Source of the DNA: Heligmosomoides polygyrus polygyrus
Lineage: Eukaryota > Nematoda > Chromadorea > Rhabditida > Heligmosomidae
Reading direction: 5' to 3'
Length of the DNA: 64,000 bases
Assembly (NCBI GenBank): GCA_947396885.1
Contig: OX377204.1
Location: forward strand, 5,828,001 to 5,892,000
Below, one piece after another: positions 55,301 through 64,000 of this stretch (within the stretch, counting starts at the first letter, position 1; every line of letters begins with the position of its first letter). The position numbers and the translations under genes were made by a program. The notes below the pieces were generated by a model. It was not told the origin of the DNA, made no database searches, and saw only the letters and a program-made list of their open reading frames with translations.

Positions 55301-57608
55301 TATGTCCTTTGATACAGATTTTAGCAAATGCTGCCAATAACTGTTTTCTATATTTCTCTATTCTGTACACGGATGACAGTACAAAAACAAAGCAAAGCAA
55401 GGGAACATAAGCTAAAGAAAAAGACAAAACCTTAAGGTAGTTAAGCTCGTTTCGACCCTAACCTGGACGAGCAAACTCAAGGTATATAAAGCCTTCTCCG
55501 GGTCTCATCAGCAGGTAGAGAAGGCTTTATGAGGGAATAAACAAACTAACAAAATAAACTAACCTGCAATCGGTATAAAATCCACCACAGTTGATCTCTA
55601 AAAAATATAAACCCAATAGATTCAAACTAGATAGAGAAATTCTCAAACTTGGGTAATTAAACCATCATCGTAAGCAGGAAAAAAGAGATAATCAACAAGA
55701 ATCAACTAGAGGAAAACTTCTAAGCCATACCAATCAAATTCAAAAAGTATCTTATATTGACTTATAAAATTTAGTAAGACGTACTTCTTAAATCATATAA
55801 AAATTTAGAGCTAGCACGGTAAGTGAAAAACAGAGGGTTTATACTGCGTTTTGGTCTAGGAAACTCGATTTTATACTGACCACCCCTTGTGTTCGATGAA
55901 GTCGAGGTGTGGAACTGCTGTAGAAAACGCGAGTAAAACTGTTTATCTTGTTTATCTTTAGTCTTGTTCATCGTAGTTAAATCGTATCCTCTTCTTCGAC
56001 ATTCAAGCGTGTGTAGATTGGAGAATCTCTTTCGTGAAGTCGGTGAAGGGATGGTGCTGTGATCATATCCATGTACTCGTATCGAGAGTTTTCTTGTGAA
56101 ACTGTTCTACACAGATTTCAGCCTGGCGATTTCTCTCTTATATTTCGCTTTGGAGATTGTGTCATATTCTTTAATTGGTCTAACAATTCTAGATTATGGC
56201 ACCACAATTTTTTGCTTGTACTTTTTCCAACACATTCACATGCGTGCGCTAGGATTCCTACATAATTATTAGCAGAGAATTAACTATTATTAACAGAGAG
56301 TACATAGCTACTTTTCTATTGCTATGGCTAAGGCTATTCTTACTTGCAATCAGCTTCTTGAAATAAAAATGCTTGTTTTAAAGAAGTAAGTTTGGTGGCG
56401 GTCTATTTTTGTTCATAAACTGCTCTACGGTCAGAGCCAACATCTATCTTGTGGCTCACCTATTCTCAAAAATGTGGGTATTAATCTTTCAGTAGAACAA
56501 TGTATCGTAAGGATAAAGGATAAAGAACGGCGTTACTCAATCGCTTTTGGGATGCGCCACGCATTCTACCACTACGGGATGTCGTGGAGGCGACTTGAAT
56601 GCTATTTGGCCATACAATGGCTTGCGGTGGCCAGCCGATGAACAATTCAGCGCTTCATCCTTCCCAGACAAGTCTGGTACCAACTCACCGACCCCGGAGG
56701 GATGGAAGGCTTGGTTGGGCCTGGGCGGGAAATCCGAACCAGGAACCTGGTATCGAGTGCAGGCAGCAGTCGGTGCCTACTCCTACTGCGCTACACGCGC
56801 CCAATGCATCATAGAAGATTAATACCCAGATTCTTGAGAGGAAGTGAATCACAAGATGGATGTTGGCTCTGGTATCGTAGAGTTTTAGTAGAACAGCGTA
56901 TCATATAAGAGCTACAAAACCTTTACTGAAATCTCTAAAAAAGAAAAAAAGCAATAGTTATTTTTCGACGTAATTTAGGCGCTAAAATAGGGGATATCAC
57001 TATATTTTTGATTTTTTATATTCCTAGTATTTCCAATCCTACTATGCGCAGGAGGTTGTAAATAGTCACAGCCCTTCACTACGGCTGAATAGTCGAGCTA
57101 GTTGCTTCAATTCATATTTAGAAGATAATTGGTTTTTTGAACAAGGTATCCAGCTTAAGAGATGGAAATTGGTCGGTTTAATCCGTCAAAATTTTCTTAG
57201 CTTTGCAAAAGACTGCTTTCTATTCAAAATTATTTTTACTGGATTATTTTTCTTATTTTTATTTTTGCTCAGAAATGTAGGTTTACTGCAAGGAGTTTGA
57301 AAATTAAAACTTTTTCCGAAATAAGATAATAGGATTTCACGTGTTTGCTCCAATGAACATGTTACAGTTCTGTGTCTGAAGAGAAAAAGGTTAGTGATGT
57401 CGTAAAAGGAGCGATGAATGCATGGCAAGCGGACTTCTCCAGGGTAAGTATTAAACCGTGAACGACTTCTATAGTGCTTTGTTTCCTAAAAACCTAAATT
57501 GTAACATTTTAGATGTCGAGCTTCACCAATTATGGTTGCAGCTATAAAAAAGGAGAATACCATAACGAGGTGGTATGCTATTTCGAGGCAATTCAACCGG
57601 TGCCATGA
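49352..57608 (+). CDS. Small secreted protein, family 1, complete five-exon gene (146 aa)
   Basis: Exons are 49352-49381, 52915-53061, 55186-55277, 57368-57443 and 57513-57608. They total 441 nt, with all junctions in phase (0,0,2,0) and GT-AG introns. Exons 1-2 give MAAFLSALILALGVLSASA, a strong signal peptide. Exon 2 continues YQLPKCSQLGKYQLNRAQRE. Exon 3 has CAFEGMAGVDLALGRAIC and ends LIRLHYKR. Exon 4 has GAMNAWQADFSR, and exon 5 has NYGCSYKKGEYHNEVVCYF. The mature chain has five cysteines. The conserved W, GC and VVC positions suggest a shortened CAP/ASP-related fold; this is inference. Introns 1-3 (3.5, 2.1 and 2.1 kb) contain CR1, a MITE, hAT, RTE and SINE sequence, while intron 4 is 69 nt. 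AATAAA follows near 57699. Confidence 0.8.
49640..51560 (-). mobile_element. CR1-like LINE relic in intron 1
   Basis: - strand pieces in order: SNTRLLYKLGRIGFHEKVFE and AFQARVNSSFSD (51540-51380), SGIPGGIL-like turn, DLKIYMEIEGSHD (50870-50830), INYHINGSSITTVNEIKDLR (50705-50650), ALATKDGTVLITAFRTYN (50190-50130), and a C-terminal KFFTVRAGLAYLQL (49800-49755). Heavily broken; a MITE sits in it at 50293-50626. Confidence 0.7.
50293..50626. mobile_element. GC-rich MITE, 334 bp, TAA target duplication
   Basis: Ends GGCCGGGGCATACTTCC and the inverse of GGCCTCGTGCATACTTCC. TAA is at 50290-50292 and 50627-50629. The interior is CpG-rich and partly palindromic (CATCGCCGCGATG; CATCGCGTCG). Confidence 0.85.
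51820..52085 (+). repeat. SINE1 copy
   Basis: GGCGCGTGTAGCGCAGTCGG A box, GGTTCGAATTTCCC B-box core, 3' GTAGAAGTAGAATGCGAGG. Confidence 0.85.
52108..52350 (+). mobile_element. hAT transposase C-terminal dimerisation fragment
   Basis: Frame with NPQRYWSNLLVRYPYPHLAL, then a conserved ETERVFSVTGRTLYDFRKAL. This corresponds to the YW...P.LA....ERVFS..G..R dimerisation signature of hAT transposases. The catalytic part is absent. Confidence 0.7.
52386..52420. repeat. Strong hairpin
   Basis: GGGACCGTGTGACACG pairs with CGTGTCACGGTCCC across TTGT, with a 2-nt bulge. It lies directly after the hAT fragment and could be its subterminal repeat. Confidence 0.7.
53305..53560 (-). repeat. SINE1, strongly diverged copy
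   Basis: GGGATACGCCATGCATTCTT and TATAGCATGACTTG retain the order of SINE1 landmarks. Confidence 0.45.
54075..55035 (-). mobile_element. RTE-2 LINE reverse transcriptase fragment in intron 2
   Basis: - strand 55030-54500 encodes KVPLSLTFIDLKQALDSVET, IGVRRGNAISPKLFSATLEN, HHLRYDDDIGLITPSISQAE (active-site box YDDD) and LQPNLTKRRSMR. The C-terminal part continues in shifted frames (NMPKDLGPEMSRRK-like) to about 54100. It is GC-rich and relatively young, with one long open stretch of 176 codons. Confidence 0.85.
56045..56135 (-). mobile_element. Short CR1 remnant
   Basis: - strand NSFTRKLSIRVHGYDHST matches the CR1 region after the palm; similar sequence lies at 26815-26890. Confidence 0.4.
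56510..56803 (-). repeat. SINE1 copy in intron 3 of the third family 1 gene
   Basis: All landmarks present from AAAGAACGGCGTTACTCAATC to GCGCTACACGCGCCC. Confidence 0.85.
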
Positions 57609-57779
57609 TTAAGACAAACCAATATCTTTTGGATACTGTTGAAGAGAACCTTCTACTTCAAGCTCCAACGTCTTTGCCTATGATTGTATGCAACGCAAAA
57701 TAAAGCCGATTAATGGTCTCGTTGATGTGCTTATTGCAAAACGATGTTTTGTGAATGCTCTTGTTGCACAAGGCTGAAG

Positions 57780-58140
57780 TCATGTCGGACTAGTATTTCT
57801 CGCAAGGACTAGTATATCGAGCCACAGGCACAAGGTGACCACATCACCCGGGCCACTCAGCGCTAGAAATTTGGCAAGGGCAATCGTACACTTCACCGAT
57901 GAGCAATGTGAACAGCTTTCGCACCAGTGGCTCGACTGGCCACACCCCAGAGTTCCTTCCCTAGCCTGCTTCTGCTGAACCCTCCTACATCACCTTTGCA
58001 TTGTATGGCCTCACTGTACGTCAGGGGGGACGGTCGGGAGGTAAACCCGCCCCTGCTGGAGGGCGTGCGATCTTGATCTTATCTCTATTGCCCACCCACC
58101 TTAAACCCACTCGGTTTCACCGAGAGTCTAACTGCTTGAC
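57780..58140. other. Unassigned GC-richer stretch
   Basis: No family recognised; lies directly 5' of the Penelope-like fragment and may be its upstream region. Confidence 0.35.
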
Positions 58141-58149
58141 ACGCAAAAC

Positions 58150-59600
58150 AAAAGTTTCTGGTGCAGAGAACAGCGGCTTTACCTCCTGATGCCACGCCCC
58201 AGCAGGGGGTGGTTGTACCTCCTGTCGTGCTGCCTAGATCAGGTCATGTTGTTACTACAAGAAGGCCTAAGCCGCAACATCTTCAGGTGGTCGGAAAATT
58301 ATTTTTCACAGATAAGAAGTTTAGCTATAGGCCCCTAGCTCTCACTTTGGCCATCGCAGTCATGTCCGAAATTGAAGCTCCTGTGTTAGGTAGGCTCCCT
58401 GCTTTATACTGTCGATGTATCGATGACTGATTTATCATCTGTTCTACCCAAAAGGAGATGGACATGTGCTTCGATATCATAAACAAGCAGTGTGAGTGTA
58501 TCAGGCTTACACAGGAGACTCCAAAGAATGTCTGGCCCCTGCCTCTGAACGTCCAAATACGAGAGAACGGAGGATACAAAATAACCAAGTGGTATCGAAA
58601 ACCAACTAACAACAATATCCTGCTCCACAGCAAGTCAGCGCATCCGACACAGACCAAAGCGGCTGTCGTGCGTAATATGTTCCCCTGAGAATCTATTGAG
58701 GAAAGCAAGCGTAAGGAATCGGAGGCGCTTGCTTATCAAATCGCCGCCAAAAATGAGTATACATTCTTTGCTATCAGCGCAGTGGCACCAACAATTGCTT
58801 ACGTAATTTCTCACTTGACGACAATATCCCGTCTATCACCCCTATTCAAACAGTGTTAGCACTTCTATTAGCAAGTGCATGAGAAGGGCGGGATCGGAAA
58901 ACGATGTCAAAGTGGTAAATAAACCTCCTGTGATCTTGAAAAGTCGCCTAATGCGCAATCGGCTGTACGGCCGAATTTGTGCAACCTAAAATTGCACAAA
59001 CTGTCCTGCAGGTAACGAAGCAGACTGCATAATTTTGGTGGTTCTCTACCTAATAACGTGCAGCAGCTGCGGAGGTGAATACATCGGTGAAACAGCCTAC
59101 CCTTTCTACGTTCGCGTTAAGAAACACCTGAAAGGCAAGAGCAGAACACGCCAATCAACTGCTTTGGGGTGCTACAGGGCAAACAGCCACAACGGCGTCG
59201 ACTTTGGGGTCACATTGAAAATTCTAGCGAGAGTGACCAATATCCCCGCACGTAAAAGCCTGGAGGGGTTCTGGATACAGGCCAAGATCCCAGAGTTAAA
59301 TCGAGTTGGGAATGCGTCTATATAACCCGCGAGCTCACCACCTATATCAGTCTCGCCTTTTAGATAGTTTAACCTTGTGGAGCCTCTAAATGTTGGACTT
59401 TTGTGGTCTCTTTCTGCTGGAAGAGTTGCGGTTTGGCAGATATTTGAATTTTTGCAAGGTCTGTGGCGTTGTTTGAGACAGCAGCCTCAACATATGTTTG
59501 GACTTTTTCAGATTCTGAAGAAGGCGACATCACCGAAACATTAGTCGTCAATGAAGTGTGTAGTATCTCGGTTTCGAGTTCAACGCCACGAGAAACAATT
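58150..59600 (+). mobile_element. Penelope-like retroelement: reverse transcriptase and GIY-YIG fragment
   Basis: 58300-58690 encodes part of the reverse transcriptase: LALTLAIAVMSEIEAPVLGR, the active-site region YCRCIDD with a stop just after, EMDMCFDIINKQCECIRL, YKITKWYRKPTNNNILLHS and AHPTQTKAAVVRNMF. 59035-59322 encodes the GIY-YIG endonuclease: VLYLITCSSCGGEYIGET, RVKKHLKGKSRTR, NSHNGVDFGVTLKILAR and ARKSLEGFWIQAKIPELNR. The order RT then GIY-YIG defines Penelope-like elements. Stops and shifts make it inactive. A CTGAAGA...GAAAC tail lies at 59514-59538. Confidence 0.85.
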
Positions 59601-59687
59601 CGTCCAAATGGATACTCTTCTAAACTGGTCTAAAACTTTTGCAATGAAAGCGAACTTTTCCAAGTCGAAATAAGCCTTTTCTACAAT

Positions 59688-61715
59688 ACCGCTCAAATTC
59701 TTTGCAAAAAAGACGCTTTGCGACGGATTAATCCGTAACAAAGCGTCGCACTGCCATAACTCTTTTCAAAGTTATTTGTTTAAAACCTAATTAACACCTT
59801 TAGAAGCCTCGTATCATTTTTTATCCAGAGATCTAAACATCATCTAAAACGACTGCACAGTTACCTAGTTATGAAGCTTTTGCTTCCTTGGCTCCGTTAA
59901 TTGATTTACGACCCCTCCGAGATCCCCAGTGGCGTGTCCTTAAGGCTTTTCGTTGACGAGGTTCATCGAAACTCAGAAATCCCCAATGGTTTTAGCATAT
60001 CTGTATTTGTTACGCGTCAAGTGTCATTGTGGTACTAAATAGTGCCAAGTTTGAATTACATAGGGCCGATTTGAGATAAGCGCAAACGCGCGGAAACCTA
60101 AGATTCAGTTAAGAATTACCCAACTAGTAGCTTGTTACAGAAGAGAGTATTCTACTACTTTATTGTGTGAACGATGGTCTTTATAAAACGCGTAAAATGC
60201 TTTTGAAAAATGGACAGAATCAACTAGATTTTCTTTTTTCCAACAAGGGATTGGTCCAGTCTCAATATGTGGCGTAGGATTTCTCCTATCTTTGAACTTT
60301 GGTTGTTCCTGTACAGGATAAGTACGAAAGCCGTGTTTTTTGTGGTCTACAGTATACCACAAGCACATTCGAATCTGAAAAGAATGAAAAGATTTTGGCC
60401 GCTCAAAGTAGATTTCTATGCAGCCAAATTTTGACGAAAACAACAGAAAATTTCGTTTCAGTCGCTTACCTCTTTATGGATGAGTTTAGTCGAAAAATCA
60501 ATTGGACAGCATTTCTCAGCTCGTTGCGAGCTTTCCACAAATGTAATATTGTCCGTATTCAAACTGAAAACCATTTTCACCTTTTCAGCCGCCGAAACAA
60601 GTTTGGAGCTGCGCTTCGACCCGAGTGCGGACACGGCGGCGGGCCGCTTGCTGCCCCTGCGACCTCCCGCGGCACTCCAAAGGAAGTGTGAATACTGTAC
60701 ATAGGCGATATACGACATGTGGAGTGCTGCGGGAGGTCGCAAGGGCAGCGAGCGGCCGGCCGCCGTGCCCGCACTCGGGCCGAAGCGCAGCCCCAAACTT
60801 GTTTCGGCGGCCGAAGAGGTGAAAATGGTTTTCAGTTTGAATACGGACAATATTACATTTGTGGAAAGCTCGCAACGAGCTGAGAAATGCTGTCCAATTG
60901 ATTTTTCGACTAAACTCATCCATAAAGAGGTAAGCGACTGAAAAGAAATTTTCTGTTGTTTTCGTCAAACCTTGGCCGCATAGATATCTACTTTGAGCGG
61001 CCAAAATCTTTTTATTCTTTTCAGATTTGAATGTGCTTGTGGTATACTGTAGACCACAAAAAACACGGCTTTCGTACTTATCCTGTACAGGAGCAACCAA
61101 AGTTCAAAGATAGGAGAAATCCTACGCCACATATTGAGACTGGACCAATCCCTTGTTGGAAAAAAGAAAATCTAGTTGATTCTGTCCATTTCTCAAAAGC
61201 ATTATACGCGTTTTATAAAGACCATCGTTTACACAATAAAGTAGTAGAATACTCTCTTCTGTAGCAGGTTTCTAGTTGAGTAATTCTTAACTGAATCTTA
61301 GGTTTCCACGTGTTTGCGCTTATCTGAAATTGGGCCTATGTCATTCAAACTTGGCGCTATTTAGTACCACAATGAGAATTGATGCGTAACAAATACAGAT
61401 CTGCTGAAACAATAGTAGAATTCTGAGTTTCGATGAACCTCGTCAACGAAAAGCCTTAAGGACATGCCACTGGGGATCTCGGAGGGGTCGTAAATCAATT
61501 TACGGAGCCGAGGAAGCAAAAGCTTCATAACTAAGTCAGTGCGCAATCGTTTTAGGTGATGTTTAGATCTCTGGATAAAAAATGATACGAGGCTTCTAAA
61601 GGTGTTAATTAGGTTTTAAACAAATAACTTTGAAAAGAGTTATGGCAATGCAACGCTTTGCGACGGATTAATCCGTCCCAAAGCGTCTTTTTTGCAAAGA
61701 ATTTGAGCGGTAATG
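59688..61715. mobile_element. Foldback element FB2: 2-kb near-perfect palindrome
   Basis: Arms at about 59688-60680 and 60719-61715 are inverted copies that by eye differ at only a few percent of positions, around a 40-nt spacer. The ends read CCGCTCAAATTCTTTGC and its inverse, next to TA. Each arm starts with a secondary hairpin around ACGGATTAATCCGT flanked by GACGCTTTG and CAAAGCGTC. The central 100 bp of each arm is GC-rich. Reading frames appear on both strands because of the symmetry and have no recognised product. Confidence 0.85.
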
Positions 61716-61814
61716 TACTTTGATCGAACACACAAACACTTTCCAGGGCAACAAAAATACTACTTTTTACAATATTTAATAATAAATGAAAAATTATATG
61801 TACGATTATTTCTC

Positions 61815-62085
61815 TAGTAGATGTGCCACCCATTTTGCTTCTACAGCATAGGGTGCAGTCATTGAACAGGAATGTTAGAATGTAGGCTAGAGCAGCGATT
61901 TGTGAAGGGAGGCAAAGGAGCAAAGGTTAGTGTTTTATCCTTCCCAGGCACGTTCGTTGCCAATTCTCCAGCCCGAAGGGACGTCAGAATGGCTCGGCTC
62001 GGGCGGTAGTCGAACATGGAATTTTGATTTTCGATGCATGTTGAAGTCATCGCCCACTCCAACTGCGGCACGCGAAGCCGCTCAC
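61815..62085 (-). repeat. SINE1-related, highly diverged copy
   Basis: Keeps GTTTTATCCTTCCCAGGCAC and CTCGGGCGGTAGTCGAAC-like positions of SINE1. Confidence 0.5.
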
Positions 62086-63100
62086 TAGTAATAGGATTAA
62101 AGATATCATTATTATAATTAACATTTAACATATAAAGTTATTAACCGTATCTCAAACAGCTATCTATTATATCCTGTTTCACCCATAAGCCCTATACAGG
62201 CTATAACAGATTAGAAGAAGAATTTAAAGTGCCAACAGCAATTTCCCGGAAGATCGTCAGCGGGGCAGGGAGAACGGTACAGCCTATACTACCGGACGGG
62301 TTTGTATAGAGGATCCCTAGGTAGTTTGAAGTTGTTTAAACTACTTAACAGAAGTACTTTTAAAGAACTACATTAAGGTCATGACCGGAATGACAGTGAT
62401 ATGTGCGGTCCAATGACGAGGTGTGATGATCAGGCTTGCTAATACTGCACTGATGTCGATGTGAACTTTTCGGCGAGCACATAGTGCACAACTGCAACCC
62501 GGATTTTTGACAGAACGCGACATAGAGATGGTTGTTTGTTCAGAATTGTAGTATATTCGATGAAATTTTTATTTCAATTGTTTTGGCTTCAAACATGCCA
62601 GATAGTCGTGATTCTTCTTTACTGCTGGCAGACCGTTAGAACATTTTGTCCATTCTATTCACAGAATTTCCTGCTCTTCTATATGACTTTCATCGTTATC
62701 CGCACATGGTGGAGTCGCTAAATTTTGACAGATGTGTAGTTCCTTTTTTCCTAGTTTGTGGTAAGTTGATTTGGTGGAAGGAAATAGCTCTACAGTACAT
62801 AGTTCGATCGTTCATTGAATTTGTTCTTTAAATTGAGAAACTTCTGTAAAGGATTATAAGGCAAGATAATGGCACAACCGAAGATTTTTTAAAGCGAATT
62901 TCTCTCGACATAATTCGGAACAAGATGAGTAGTCCAGTCAATAGAGGCCTAATCGAAACCATAGTGCATTTCTGCAGACCGTTTTTCAAACACAAACGGC
63001 GGATTTAGCGTTTCGTTATCACAGGTCGTCGAAGTATGCAGTCACACTAAGCTCCTGCTTCTCAGAGTACTTAAGCCAGCATTAGATTTTGACCACACAT
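62086..63100. other. Unassigned stretch
   Basis: AT-rich; frames at 62536-62831 are hydrophobic but lack splice support. Confidence 0.35.
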
Positions 63101-63110
63101 TCTCGACAGA

Positions 63111-63154
63111 ATGACCTTGCTCCTCCTTTTGCTTGCCTTCTTTACCGTAGGATC
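63111..63154 (+). CDS. Signal-peptide first exon of a gene leaving the window
   Basis: ATG followed by TLLLLLLAFFTVGS and then GTAAGT, a strong donor in phase 2. The phase and length differ from both families above, so it begins a third kind of secreted protein. An RTE insertion begins about 90 nt into the intron. Downstream exons are outside the window. Confidence 0.5.
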
Positions 63155-63244
63155 GTAAGTTACTGACTCTGTTGACCCTTTCTGTACCTTTACTTTATTT
63201 TTACCTATTGTGGCTATTGTTTCTTCGGAGAAGGAGATCAGTCA

Positions 63245-64000
63245 AGTGCCGATGTCCGTTCCTTCAAGTGGTGCCACTGGAAACTGTTCGCTTTGTCTAG
63301 CCGAGCTGAACACCGACACTCGAATGCAGGAGACATGCCCTTGTGACAGGCCGGCCTATGGAGATCCCATTTCACATCACATGGTTGATTGTGCTTCATG
63401 TATCGCGAGATAATGCAACGGCGTCCGCGGGAGCCGACGCACACTCGCAAAGTCCGGCGAGTATGGAAAGTATGCAAGGTTCCTTATAGTGAGGGCGGCA
63501 TCGGGGGAGAATGTGTTAGTCCAGAAGTCCCGCAACGTAAACAAGACCCTCGTTGCAACGCTGAATATGGATACGTTGTCGGGCCGCTCATTTGAGTTAC
63601 CAGAGGCACTGGAGCGAAGGAAGATTGACTTGTGTGTGGTGCAGGAGACAAGGTGGTCCTGTATTAAGTCAAAGGACACAGGCTGAGGCTATAAGGCCAT
63701 TCTGTATGACAGTCCCACGACCACCAGCGGGGTCGGCATAATCGTCTCCGAACGGTTCCAAGACGCGATTGCAAGCGTGGAAGGTTTCAATGACCGCCTG
63801 ATGAAGGTCGTTATCGCTGCAGAACGGCGGCGGTATCATCTTTTCTTTGCATATGCTTTACGCGGAGCCGCACGACCTCACCATCGTGAACACCAGATTT
63901 CGAAAACGTTAATCCCAGCTTATCCCATTCTACAGCGGCTATTCTAAAATCCAGATCGACTTTGTCCTTGTGCGAAATCGTGACCAGGGGATTGTCAAGG
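63245..64000 (+). mobile_element. RTE-1-family LINE, 5' part, running off the window
   Basis: Matches the copy at 34279 from CGATGTCCGTTCC onward (LVATLNMDTLSGRSFELPEA, LCVVQETRWS). About 220 bp is deleted near 63865 relative to that copy. Frames are shifted. Confidence 0.8.

Noticed and set aside
60299..61264. Frames of 130-171 codons on both strands
   Set aside because: Produced by the symmetry of the FB2 palindrome; no domain, and the same peptides appear on opposite strands.

Overview
The window looks like nuclear DNA of a strongylid (hookworm-like, clade V) nematode. The evidence is short exons with TTTTCAG-type acceptors, an AT-rich background, mariner elements resembling hookworm bandit, RTE and CR1 LINEs, Penelope-like elements and tRNA-derived SINEs. 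The species cannot be fixed from sequence alone. Nothing bacterial, no CRISPR array and no rRNA was seen.

The genes are hidden by introns: no contiguous reading frame shows them. Splicing by eye gives two families of small secreted proteins. Family 1 is on the + strand, with five exons and intron phases 0,0,2,0: 15632-17573 (155 aa), 42755-46455 (168 aa, first exon uncertain) and 49352-57608 (146 aa). Family 2 is on the - strand, with six exons and phases 0,1,0,2,0: 24319-21530 (142 aa, complete) and 31881-28279 (same exons, one junction out of frame). An unrelated signal-peptide exon at 63111-63154 starts another gene that leaves the window, and a well-formed orphan exon lies at 4557-4679. 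Family 1 resembles the divergent ASP-related (CAP-like) hookworm proteins; family 2 is not recognised. Both probably encode proteins exported from the cell.

Most of the rest is mobile DNA, much of it nested. 0.4-4.4 kb: a CR1 LINE split by a TIR element that itself holds another TIR element. 5.2-6.7 kb: an RTE endonuclease. 7.46-9.19 kb: a 1.7-kb foldback. 10-15 kb: Tc1/mariner relics and a tRNA-like SINE. 15.6-17.6 kb: a family 1 gene with an intronless RRM gene inside intron 3. 17.9-20.2 kb: a TIR element split by a CR1. 21.5-31.9 kb: the two family 2 genes, with RTE, CR1, Penelope and SINE insertions. 33.5-38.2 kb: a MITE, and a mariner derivative carrying an RTE with a 17-bp target duplication. 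39.5-40.2 kb: a GC-rich TIR element. 41.2-42.5 kb: a mariner with an intact DD34D core. 42.7-57.6 kb: two family 1 genes whose long introns hold mariner, CR1, RTE, hAT and SINE pieces. 58-59.6 kb: a Penelope fragment. 59.7-61.7 kb: a 2-kb near-perfect palindrome.

Recurring themes are about 16 copies of one tRNA-derived SINE, four GC-rich TIR elements (three with TAA or TTA target duplications beside GGCC ends), and large introns that collect transposons between the N- and C-terminal halves of the secreted-protein genes. All gene models are manual splicing predictions and need transcript evidence.
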